The notes under the pieces are model-generated. The model made no database searches and was not told where the DNA came from. It was given only the letters and a program-made list of their open reading frames with translations. Position numbers and translations under genes: made by a program. From JAJPHF01 sp035293805 (GTDB taxonomy: Bacteria > Chloroflexota > UBA6077 > JAJPHF01), in the NCBI GenBank assembly GCA_035293805.1, contig DATGMD010000013.1, positions 18,810-82,809 on the forward strand: a stretch of 64,000 bases of DNA, read 5' to 3'. Positions 1 to 7,696 of this stretch are shown one piece after another. Within the stretch, counting starts at the first letter, position 1. Each line of letters opens with the position of its first letter.

Positions 1-30
1 TGCCGCCGCGGGGCCACTGGACGGAAGCGC

Positions 31-53
31 CCGGCGCTCGGGTCGAGCGCCGG
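31..53. other. Perfect 10-bp stem-loop upstream of the kdp locus
   Basis: Arms 31-40 (CCGGCGCTCG) and 44-53 (CGAGCGCCGG) are perfectly complementary around a 3-nt loop. It ends 16 nt before the first small gene of the kdp cluster. There is no following T-run, so a classical intrinsic terminator is not supported; it could be a leader hairpin or the end of an upstream unit outside the window. Confidence 0.5.
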
Positions 54-69
54 CGATGACGGTGCAACG

Positions 70-438
70 ATGAAGAATCTCAAGACGACGGTATCGCAGC
101 GCGCGGCCGCGCCGCTCACCCCCGACGAGGCGGCGCTGGCGGCGGAGGTAGCGCGCGAGCTGCTCACGCAGCCGGAGGCGGGCGTCACGCGCATCTCGTA
201 CGTCGGGCTGCCGGAGCGCCAGGCGGTGCAGCTCGTCATCGACGCGCGCTACGACGGCTTGCAGGCGCAGACCGCGCGGGGCGCGGCCGGACGGGTGAGC
301 GTCACCCTGACCGCGCCCGCCACGGCCGCGGCAGCCGCGGCGCCCGCGGCCGTGGCGGGCGCGTGGCAGCGCGCCTGGACGCGGCTGTGGGCCAGCGGCC
401 AGCGCGTCACCTGCCTGCTAGGGCGGAGAACGACATGA
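70..438 (+). CDS. Small unknown protein translationally coupled to kdpA
   Basis: A 122-residue protein that I do not recognise. Residues 15-80 look like a compact alpha/beta domain rich in charged residues. Residues 80-97 are an Ala/Pro-rich stretch, and the C-terminus is basic with two Trp. No signal peptide or clear membrane segment is visible. Its stop overlaps the kdpA start as ATGA at 435-438, which is good evidence for translation and coupling. It occupies the place where KdpF sits in other kdp operons, but KdpF is a single-helix peptide of about 30 residues and this is not one. No obvious Shine-Dalgarno precedes the ATG, so the start is uncertain. It may be a kdp-specific accessory protein (inference). 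Confidence 0.55.
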   Translation: MKNLKTTVSQRAAAPLTPDEAALAAEVARELLTQPEAGVTRISYVGLPERQAVQLVIDARYDGLQAQTARGAAGRVSVTLTAPATAAAAAAPAAVAGAWQRAWTRLWASGQRVTCLLGRRTT

Positions 439-2165
439 CGACTACCGGCATTCTGGAGATCGTCCTCTTCCTGGGCGTGCTGCTCGCGCTGACCAAACCG
501 CTGGGCGCGTACATGGCCCGGGTCTACCAGGGCGAGCGGACCTTCCTTGCTCCCCTGCTCGGGCCGGTCGAGCGGCTGTGCTACCGCGTCTGCGGCGTGA
601 ACGCGGCGGCCGAGCAAGGCTGGAAGAGCTACACCGCCGCCATGCTGCTGTTCAACCTGGCCGCCCTGCTGCTGCTGTTCCTGCTACAGCGGACGCAGGC
701 GTTCCTGCCGTTCAACCCCCAGGGGCAGCCAAACGTGCCACCCGATCTGGCCTGGAACACGGCGGTCAGCTTTACCACGAACACCAACTGGCAGAACTAC
801 GCGGGCGAGACCACGCTATCGTACCTCGTCCAGATGGCCGGCCTCACCGTCCACAACTTCGTGTCCGCGGCGACGGGCATGGCTATCGCCGTCGCGCTGA
901 TCCGCGGGCTGGCCCGCCGCAGCGCGCAGTCGATCGGCAACTTCTGGGTCGACCTCGTCCGTAGCACGCTCTACATCCTGTTGCCGATCTCGATCGTCGG
1001 CGCCGTGGTGCTCGTGGCGCTGGGCATTCCCCAGAACCTAAATGGCTATACCGACGCCACGACCCTGGAGGGGCTGAGCCAGACCATCGCCCAGGGGCCG
1101 GTGGCGAGCCAGGAGATCATCAAGGAGCTGGGGACCAACGGGGGCGGCTTCTTCAACGCCAACTCGGCGCATCCGTTCGAGAATCCCACGCCGCTCACCA
1201 ACTTCATCACGAACCTCGCGCTCATCCTGATCCCCGCGGGGCTGCTCTACACCTTTGGCCGGATGGTGGGCAGCACGCGCCAGGGCTGGGTGCTCTGGGC
1301 CGTGTCGGCCGTCATCCTGGTGCTGGGCCTCGCGGTCGCGCTGCCGGTCGAGCAGGCGGGCAACCCGCTCCTCACACAGCTTGGCGTCGACCAGGTGCCC
1401 TCGGCGCTCCAGGCGGGCGGCAACTTCGAGGGCAAGGAGGTCCGCAACGGCATCGCCGCCTCAGTGCTCTGGGCGGTGACTACCACGGCCACCTCCTGTG
1501 GCGCGATCAACGCCTGGCACGATAGCTTCCTGCCGGTCGCGGGCATGATCCCGCTCATCAATCTCAAGCTCGGCGAGATCGTGTTCGGGGGCGTGGGTGC
1601 GGGGCTCTACGGTCTGTTGATCTACGCCATCCTGGCCGTGTTCATCGCCGGCCTGATGGTGGGGCGCACGCCGGAGTACCTCGGCAAGAAGATCGAGTCT
1701 TTCGAGATCAAGATGGCCATGCTGGTCACCTTCGTGCTCGCGCTCAGCGTGCTCGGCTTCAGCGCGCTGTCGGCGAGCGGCGACTGGGGCACGGCACCGC
1801 TCGGCAACCCGGGGCCCCACGGGCTCTCGGAGATCCTGTACGCCTTCGCCTCGACTACCGGCAACAACGGCTCGGCGTTCGGCGGGCTCTCCGGCAACAC
1901 CCTGTACTACAACACCACGCTTGGGCTGGCGATGCTGATCGGGCGGTTCTTGATGATCGTGCCGATCCTCGCCGTGGCCGGCTCGATGGCCCGCAAGCGC
2001 CGCGTGCCCCCCAGCCTGGGCACCTTCCCCACGACCGGCCCCGTCTGGGTGGGGCTGCTGACGGGCACGGTCCTGATCGTCGGCGCCCTGACCTACTTCC
2101 CGGCGCTGTCGCTCGGCCCGATCATCGAGCAGCTCTTGCTGAACGTCGGCAAGACGTTCTCGTAA
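435..2165 (+). CDS. kdpA: Potassium-transporting ATPase subunit A (KdpA)
   Basis: KdpA is the channel-like subunit of the KdpFABC high-affinity K+ pump; it binds and selects K+ in the inner membrane. The 576-residue product has the usual length and about ten hydrophobic segments. Family signatures are clear: a TTNTNWQNYAGE block, a GTNGGGFFN selectivity-filter block followed by AHPFENPTPLTN, the loop TSCGAINAWHDSF, and STTGNNGSAFGGL. I chose ATG 435, inside the overlap with the preceding gene, because the sequence upstream of it is antisense-like and not KdpA. kdpB follows after 14 nt with a GGAGG-type ribosome site, so kdpA-kdpB-kdpC form one operon. A second kdpA lies 3.8 kb downstream. Confidence 0.97.
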   Translation: MTTTGILEIVLFLGVLLALTKPLGAYMARVYQGERTFLAPLLGPVERLCYRVCGVNAAAEQGWKSYTAAMLLFNLAALLLLFLLQRTQAFLPFNPQGQPNVPPDLAWNTAVSFTTNTNWQNYAGETTLSYLVQMAGLTVHNFVSAATGMAIAVALIRGLARRSAQSIGNFWVDLVRSTLYILLPISIVGAVVLVALGIPQNLNGYTDATTLEGLSQTIAQGPVASQEIIKELGTNGGGFFNANSAHPFENPTPLTNFITNLALILIPAGLLYTFGRMVGSTRQGWVLWAVSAVILVLGLAVALPVEQAGNPLLTQLGVDQVPSALQAGGNFEGKEVRNGIAASVLWAVTTTATSCGAINAWHDSFLPVAGMIPLINLKLGEIVFGGVGAGLYGLLIYAILAVFIAGLMVGRTPEYLGKKIESFEIKMAMLVTFVLALSVLGFSALSASGDWGTAPLGNPGPHGLSEILYAFASTTGNNGSAFGGLSGNTLYYNTTLGLAMLIGRFLMIVPILAVAGSMARKRRVPPSLGTFPTTGPVWVGLLTGTVLIVGALTYFPALSLGPIIEQLLLNVGKTFS

Positions 2166-2179
2166 CGGAGGCGGAGGCC

Positions 2180-4258
2180 ATGGCCCTGAAAGAAGTCGCG
2201 CGAGCGCGCCGCCAAGGGTCGAGCATCTGGGACCCGGTCCTCGTGCGGCGCGCGGCCCGTGAGTCGTTCCCGAAGCTCGACCCGCGGCTGATGGCCAAGA
2301 ACCCGGTGATGTTCGTCGTCGAGATCGGCAGCGTCATCACCACGGTGGTGCTCGTCGAGGGCCTCCTCGGGATCCTCGGCGTCAACGTTGGCTTCGTGCT
2401 CCAGGTGACGCTCTGGCTGTGGTTCACGGTGCTGTTCGCCAACTTCGCGGAGGCCATCGCCGAGGCGCGGGGCAAGGCGCAGGCCGACACGCTGCGGAGC
2501 ATGCGCAGCGACACGCCGGCCAAGCTGCTCCAGCCCGATGGCGCGGTGAAGATCGTGAGCTCGACCGAGCTGCGGAAAGGCCACGTCGTCCTGGTCGAGG
2601 CGGGCGACCTGGTGCCCGGCGATGGCGCGGTGATCGAGGGCGTGGCCTACGTCAACGAGGCCGCTATCACCGGCGAGTCGGCGCCCGTGCTCAAGGAGCC
2701 CGGCACCGACATCTCCAGCTCGGTGACGGGCGGCACGCAGGTGACATCCGACTGGATCAAGGTGGAAATCACCTCGAATCCGGGCGAGACGTTCCTCGAC
2801 CGCATGATCGCGCTCGTGGAGGGCGCGAAGCGCCAGCGCACGCCGAACGAGATCGCGCTGTCGATCCTGCTGGCGGGCCTGACGATCGTCTTCCTGCTGG
2901 CCGTGGTCACGCTGGAGCCGTTCGCGATCTACTCGGGCACGGCCGTCTCGACGGTGATCCTGATCGCCCTGCTCGTCTGTCTGATCCCGACCACCATCGG
3001 CGCGTTGCTCTCGGCCATCGGCATCGCGGGCATGGACCGCGTGACCCGCTTCAACGTGCTGGCCACCTCGGGCCGCGCCGTGGAGGCCGCGGGCGACGTG
3101 GACGTCCTGTTGCTGGACAAGACCGGCACGATCACCTTCGGCAACCGTCTGGCGAGCGAGTTCATCCCGATCCGCGGCCACACCGCGGCCGAGGTCGCCC
3201 AGGCGGCGTACCTGGCGTCCGTGGCGGACGAGACGCCCGAGGGCAAGAGCATCGTGGTGCTCGCGCGCCAGCAGGGGCACGTCGTCATGGCGGGCGGCGC
3301 CGATGGCAGTGCCACGACCGTCCTGCCCCCCGACGCGGAGCTGGTGCCCTTCTCGGCCGAGACGCGCATGAGCGGTGTCCGGTTCAATGGCACAGCCATC
3401 ATGAAGGGGGCCGTGGACGCCGTGTCCAAGCAGGCGACCGGCGTGCCCGCCGACCTGGAGCCGCACGCGACCCGCATCGCCAGCGAGGGGGGCACGCCGT
3501 TGGCGGTCAGCCGCGATGGCGAGATCCTCGGCCTGGTGTACCTCAAGGACACGGTGAAGCCCGGCCTGCGCGAGCGCTTCGACGAGCTGCGGCGTATGGG
3601 CATCCGCACGATCATGGTCACCGGCGACAACAGGCTGACCGCCGCCACCATTGCCAAGGAGGCGGGCGTCGACGACTTCGTGGCCGAGGCGAAGCCGGAG
3701 CAGAAGATCGACCTGATCCGCGCCGAGCAGGCCAAGGGCCACCTGGTGGCCATGACCGGCGACGGCACGAACGACGCGCCGGCGCTGGCGCAGGCCGACG
3801 TGGGCATGGCGATGAACTCGGGCACGCAGGCGGCGAAAGAGGCCGGCAACATGGTCGACCTCGATTCCAACCCGACGAAGCTCATCGAGGTGGTGATGAT
3901 CGGCAAGCAGCTCCTCATTACGCGCGGCGCGATCACAACGTTCTCGGTCGCCAACGACGTGGCGAAGTACTTCGCCATCATCCCGGCGATGTTCGCCGTG
4001 GCCTATCCCGAGCTGAACGCGCTGAACGTGATGCGGCTGGCCACGCCCGAGAGCGCGATCCTGTCGGCGGTGATCTTCAACGCGCTGATCATCATCGCGC
4101 TCATCCCGCTGGCGCTGCGGGGCGTCCAGTACCGCGCGGTGCCGGCGGCGCAGCTGCTCACCCGCAACCTGCTGATCTACGGCGTGGGCGGCATCATCGC
4201 CCCGTTCATCGGCATCAAGGCGATCGACGTGCTCCTCGCCGTGCTGCACCTGGCGTAA
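2180..4258 (+). CDS. kdpB: Potassium-transporting P-type ATPase subunit B (KdpB)
   Basis: The catalytic P-type ATPase subunit that couples ATP hydrolysis to K+ import. The 692 residues have normal KdpB length. Visible motifs are the actuator TGES (residues 164-167; the serine is the one phosphorylated for inhibition in the E. coli enzyme), the phosphorylation motif DKTGTIT beginning at about Asp313, TGDNRLTAATIAKE, and the hinge GDGTNDAPALAQADVGMAM. Hydrophobic helices flank these domains as expected. The start ATG 2180 is preceded by GGAGGCGGAGG. kdpC begins about 40 nt downstream. No defect is visible, so the pump should be functional. Confidence 0.98.
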   Translation: MALKEVARARRQGSSIWDPVLVRRAARESFPKLDPRLMAKNPVMFVVEIGSVITTVVLVEGLLGILGVNVGFVLQVTLWLWFTVLFANFAEAIAEARGKAQADTLRSMRSDTPAKLLQPDGAVKIVSSTELRKGHVVLVEAGDLVPGDGAVIEGVAYVNEAAITGESAPVLKEPGTDISSSVTGGTQVTSDWIKVEITSNPGETFLDRMIALVEGAKRQRTPNEIALSILLAGLTIVFLLAVVTLEPFAIYSGTAVSTVILIALLVCLIPTTIGALLSAIGIAGMDRVTRFNVLATSGRAVEAAGDVDVLLLDKTGTITFGNRLASEFIPIRGHTAAEVAQAAYLASVADETPEGKSIVVLARQQGHVVMAGGADGSATTVLPPDAELVPFSAETRMSGVRFNGTAIMKGAVDAVSKQATGVPADLEPHATRIASEGGTPLAVSRDGEILGLVYLKDTVKPGLRERFDELRRMGIRTIMVTGDNRLTAATIAKEAGVDDFVAEAKPEQKIDLIRAEQAKGHLVAMTGDGTNDAPALAQADVGMAMNSGTQAAKEAGNMVDLDSNPTKLIEVVMIGKQLLITRGAITTFSVANDVAKYFAIIPAMFAVAYPELNALNVMRLATPESAILSAVIFNALIIIALIPLALRGVQYRAVPAAQLLTRNLLIYGVGGIIAPFIGIKAIDVLLAVLHLA

Positions 4259-4297
4259 GGGGCGGCAGCCCCCTACATCCCTACGCGGGAGGATGTG

Positions 4298-4915
4298 ATG
4301 AGCGGACTGGGACAGCAGATCCGCATCGCGGTGGTCATGACCGTGGTGCTGACGGTGCTCACGGGCCTTCTATACCCGCTGGCGATCACGGCGGTGGCGC
4401 AGGTGGCGTTCCCCTACCAGGCGAACGGCAGCCTGATCGAGCGCAACGGCCAGGTGGTCGGCTCGGAGCTGATCGCGCAGGGCTTCACGGCGCCGGGGTA
4501 CTTCCATCCGCGGCCGTCGGCGACGGTGAACGCCGACGACTCCACGGTGGACCAGCCGTACAACGCCGCGAACTCGGGCGGCTCGAACCTCGGGCCGACG
4601 AACCAGAAGCTGATCGACACGGTGGCCGAGCGGGCGAAGGCCTACCGCGAGGAGAACGGCCTGGCGCCGGACGCTCAGGTGCCGGTGGACGCGGTGACGG
4701 CGTCGGCGAGCGGGCTTGACCCGCACATCACGCCGGCCAACGCGGCCATCCAGGTAGCGCGCGTGACCGCGGCGCGTGGCCTGCCCGCGCAGCAGGTGCA
4801 GCAGCTAGTCGACCAGTACACCGAGGGCCGCGTGCTCTTCGTGCTCGGTGAGCCGCGGGTGAACGTGCTGCGGCTGAACCTGGCGCTGGACGACCTGCGG
4901 CCGCTGCCCCGGTAG
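4298..4915 (+). CDS. kdpC: Potassium-transporting ATPase subunit C (KdpC)
   Basis: KdpC is the single-span subunit that helps KdpB bind ATP and stabilises the complex. The 205 residues show an N-terminal membrane helix (about residues 9-34) and a soluble domain with the family blocks GYFHPRPSA, NSGGSNLGPTN and VTASASGLDPHI. In-frame GTG 4295 and ATG 4298 are adjacent; I prefer ATG because GGGAGG lies at 4287-4292. It is the last canonical gene of the kdpABC run, and 60 nt separate it from the next small gene. Confidence 0.96.
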   Translation: MSGLGQQIRIAVVMTVVLTVLTGLLYPLAITAVAQVAFPYQANGSLIERNGQVVGSELIAQGFTAPGYFHPRPSATVNADDSTVDQPYNAANSGGSNLGPTNQKLIDTVAERAKAYREENGLAPDAQVPVDAVTASASGLDPHITPANAAIQVARVTAARGLPAQQVQQLVDQYTEGRVLFVLGEPRVNVLRLNLALDDLRPLPR

Positions 4916-4975
4916 CGCGCTACCGCAGCAATCGGCTGCCCGCGGCGGCCGCCGGAGGCCTGGCCGGAGGATGAC

Positions 4976-5242
4976 ATGGCTATCAGCCCACACCCACACA
5001 CCTTTCACTGCGCGGCGTTCGCCATCACGTCACGCAAGGCGGGCGGCAACGGTGGGAACGAACGCTGGCTCGTGAACCCCGCTGGACTGCACTGGCACGA
5101 CATGTTCGGGGTGCCCGCCACCAAGACGGTGTACGAGGAGGCGACCTTCACCCAGATAGCGATTCTGAGCGGCTGGCGGCTGACCAAGGTCGTCCCGGTC
5201 AGCGCAAAGGAGCGTCGGCTCTACTACGAGCGGGTCTGCTAG
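4976..5242 (+). CDS. Small unknown protein after kdpC
   Basis: An 88-residue protein with no family I recognise. It starts at ATG 4976 behind a good GGAGG (GCCGGAGGATGAC), which supports translation. The middle contains LHWHDMFGVPATKTVYEEATF, followed by a basic C-terminus ending YYERVC. It has no signal peptide and no membrane helix. Its position between kdpC and a second kdpA suggests co-transcription with the potassium genes; its role is unknown. The His-rich N-terminus (HPHTFHC) could be chance. Confidence 0.5.
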   Translation: MAISPHPHTFHCAAFAITSRKAGGNGGNERWLVNPAGLHWHDMFGVPATKTVYEEATFTQIAILSGWRLTKVVPVSAKERRLYYERVC

Positions 5243-5296
5243 CGGCGGGCTGGCGCCTGGTGCAGGCGCCGCCCGGTCGGCATAGGGAGGGAGCGA

Positions 5297-5455
5297 ATGG
5301 CTGGAGACCGTCCCCGCAGCGTGCGGATCTACCTTCGGCGCCAGAAAGCCTTGCTGCGCCGCCAGCAGGGCGAGCGGGCGCGGGCGGCGATCGAGGCGCT
5401 CGAGCGGCAGTACCCGCGGCCCGGGAACGACCGCGCGGAGCCGCGGCGGGATTAG
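5297..5455 (+). CDS. 52-residue basic, helical unknown protein
   Basis: A very short gene, supported by the ribosome site GGGAGGG (5287-5291 region) a few bases before ATG 5297. The product begins MAGDRPRSVRIYLRRQK and continues as an Arg/Gln/Ala-rich helix with heptad-like leucines (ALLRRQQGERARAAIEALERQY in two parts), ending in a polar tail. It has no membrane segment. It may be a small helical or nucleic-acid-binding protein, but I cannot assign a function. It sits in the chain of small genes between kdpC and the second kdpA. Confidence 0.45.
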   Translation: MAGDRPRSVRIYLRRQKALLRRQQGERARAAIEALERQYPRPGNDRAEPRRD

Positions 5456-5552
5456 CCGCAAGCGGCGTGCCTATCGCATGCAGCGCTCGGTCCTCGCCGA
5501 ACCGCTTGCCCGGGGCGGTTCTCGCGCGGGGAAGCTCCGAGGAGTCACTTGG

Positions 5553-5864
5553 ATGTCGCTCGACGATCTCAGTCGCGCGGACTCATGGAAGCGCATTCGG
5601 GAATGGCTGGGCAGCGGCAACGACGCTTCCCCCGGCCCCTGGGAGAGCGCGATCCGCCTGGGGTGCCAGGCGCTCGTGCAGGCGCCGCGCGAGCTGCGCT
5701 CGGTGCGCCTGGAGGGCTTCGCGGGCCGCGACATTCCGTATGGGACGCGCATGCTGCACTTCGTCGATCGTGCCGAGGCGATCGCGGCGGAGTTCGGGCT
5801 ACGCGCCCAGGTCGATTACCATGGTGGCTGCCCCGGCGTGACGCTGCTCCGGCGGTCGACGTAA
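5553..5864 (+). CDS. Small unknown protein before second kdpA
   Basis: A 103-residue unknown protein. I prefer ATG 5553 to the upstream in-frame ATG 5478, because GAGGAG lies 8 nt before it (5540-5545) and the N-terminal 25 residues of the longer form are low-complexity. The product has a charged helical N-terminus (MSLDDLSRADSWKRIREWL) and a C-terminal mixed alpha/beta region. There is no membrane segment. The gene is 93 nt upstream of the second kdpA and points the same way. Function unknown; a K+-related role is only suggested by position. Confidence 0.5.
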   Translation: MSLDDLSRADSWKRIREWLGSGNDASPGPWESAIRLGCQALVQAPRELRSVRLEGFAGRDIPYGTRMLHFVDRAEAIAAEFGLRAQVDYHGGCPGVTLLRRST

Positions 5865-5957
5865 GCGTCCGGGGCCGGCCCGGGCGCCCGGGCCCGGAGC
5901 GGGACGCGCGGCGCGTGTGCGTCCCCGCCGCCAGCCCGCGCCCGTGAGGTGCCCGAT

Positions 5958-7682
5958 ATGAGCATCATGAGCTTGCTCCAGTACGCGCTCTTCCTGCTGG
6001 TCGTGGTCGTGCTGGTCCGCCCTCTCGGCGGCTACCTGGCCGCGGTCTTCACGGGGCGCCGGACCTGGCTGGACCCGTTGCTCCGGCCCGTGGAGCGGGC
6101 CACCTACCGCCTCACGGGCGTCGACCCCACCCACGAGATGACCTGGCGAGAGTACGCCACGGCGTTCGTCCTCTTCGGCCTGACCGGCACCCTCCTCCTT
6201 TACACCATCCTCCGCCTGCAGGCGCTCCTCCCCGGGTTCAACGCCGACGCGCTGTCGACCGAGATGACGCCCGATCTGGCGATGAACACGGCCATCAGCT
6301 TCGCCACCACGACCACCTGGCAGGCGTATGCGGGCGAGACGACCATGCACTACGTCGGCCAGATGGTCGGACTGGCCGCCCAGAACTTCCTGGCCGGCGC
6401 CGCCGGCCTCGCGGTGGGCCTGGCCTTCATTCGCGGGTTCGCGCGCGAAGAGGGGGCCACGGTGGGCAATTTCTGGGTGGACGTGGTGCGGGGCATCTGG
6501 TGGGTGCTGCTCCCCGCCTCGCTCGTGGGCAGTCTGCTCCTCGTCTGGCAGGGCGTGCCGATGAACTTCCATCCCTACACGGCCGCGACCGGCCTGGAGG
6601 GCGCGCCCCAGCTGATCGCGCAAGGGCCGGTAGCGGGGCTGGAATGGATCAAGAACCTCGGCACCAACGGCGGCGGCTTCTTCAACGTGAACGGCGCCCA
6701 TCCTTATGAGAACCCGACGCCGCTCACGAACTTGCTGGAGATGCTGGCGATTGCCGTCGTACCTGCCGCGCTCACGAACACCTTCGGGCGGCTCGTGGGG
6801 CGCCCGCGCGACGGCTGGCTGCTGTTCGCCGTCATGACGGTCCTGTTCACGATCGGGTTGCTGGTCTGCGGCGCGGCGGAGCAAGCGGGCAGTCCCGCGA
6901 CTGCCGCGGCGCTGACCGCCTCGACGGCCACCCAGGCCGGTGGCAACATGGAGGGCAAGGAGACGCGCTTCGGCATCGGCGGCTCGGCGCTCACCGCGGT
7001 GACCACCTCGAACGGCGCGACCGGCTCGTACAACTCGATGCACGACAGCTACACGGCGCTCGGGGGCCTGGTGCCCCTGGTGAACATGCTGTTCGGCGAG
7101 ATCCTCTTCGGCGGCCTGGGGACGGGGCTGTACAGCCTGATCCTGGTCGCCCTGCTGGGCCTGTTCATCACCGGGCTAATGGTGGGCCGCACGCCCGAGT
7201 ACGTGGGCAAGCGGCTCGGGCCACCCGAGGTCAAGCTGATCGTCCTGTATACCCTGCTCGGGCCGCTCGTCGTGCTAGTGCCGACCGCGGTGGCGGTGGT
7301 GACCGACTGGGGGCTGGCGGGGCTGACCACCAACAGCGGCCCGCACGGCTTCACCGAGATCCTCTTCGCCTACGCGAGCAGCGCGGCGAACAACGGCCAG
7401 AACTTTGCGGGGCTGAGCGCGAACACACCGTTCTACAACCTCAGCACGGCAGTGGCGATGATGGGGGGACGCCTCGGGCTGGGCATCACCGCGCTGGCGC
7501 TGGCGGGCCTCCTGGTGCGGCAGCCCCGCCGGCGCGTGACGCTCGGCACGCTGCCCACGGACTCGGTGCTCTTTGGGACGATCCTGACCGGCACGGCCGT
7601 ACTCGTCGTCGGCCTGACGTACCTGCCGGCGCTCACGCTGGGCCCGGGCATCGAGGCGCTGCTCAGCGGGGTGGCTCGCTAA
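5958..7682 (+). CDS. Second KdpA paralogue, without adjacent kdpB
   Basis: A full-length KdpA-family protein (574 residues). Core signatures are present: TTTTWQAYAGETTMHYVGQM, GTNGGGFFNVNGAHPYENP, the loop SNGATGSYNSMHDSYTALGG, and SSAANNGQNFAGLSANTPFYN. The third filter loop differs from the first KdpA (SNGATGSYN against SCGAINAW), and the rest diverges along its length, so this is not a recent duplicate. ATG 5958 has GAGGTG 6 nt upstream; an in-frame GTG at 5949 is the alternative. No kdpB or kdpC follows: the next gene is a convergent antiporter 14 nt away. It could pair with the KdpB of the first cluster to give a second isoform, or act without the ATPase (both inference). Confidence 0.93.
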   Translation: MSIMSLLQYALFLLVVVVLVRPLGGYLAAVFTGRRTWLDPLLRPVERATYRLTGVDPTHEMTWREYATAFVLFGLTGTLLLYTILRLQALLPGFNADALSTEMTPDLAMNTAISFATTTTWQAYAGETTMHYVGQMVGLAAQNFLAGAAGLAVGLAFIRGFAREEGATVGNFWVDVVRGIWWVLLPASLVGSLLLVWQGVPMNFHPYTAATGLEGAPQLIAQGPVAGLEWIKNLGTNGGGFFNVNGAHPYENPTPLTNLLEMLAIAVVPAALTNTFGRLVGRPRDGWLLFAVMTVLFTIGLLVCGAAEQAGSPATAAALTASTATQAGGNMEGKETRFGIGGSALTAVTTSNGATGSYNSMHDSYTALGGLVPLVNMLFGEILFGGLGTGLYSLILVALLGLFITGLMVGRTPEYVGKRLGPPEVKLIVLYTLLGPLVVLVPTAVAVVTDWGLAGLTTNSGPHGFTEILFAYASSAANNGQNFAGLSANTPFYNLSTAVAMMGGRLGLGITALALAGLLVRQPRRRVTLGTLPTDSVLFGTILTGTAVLVVGLTYLPALTLGPGIEALLSGVAR

Positions 7683-7696
7683 TGACTGCGGTACTG

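Noticed and set aside
2093..4249. Open frame of 718 codons on the minus strand opposite kdpB
   Set aside because: It is a shadow of kdpB in very GC-rich DNA: the product is Arg/His/Asp-rich, with no family motif and no ribosome site.
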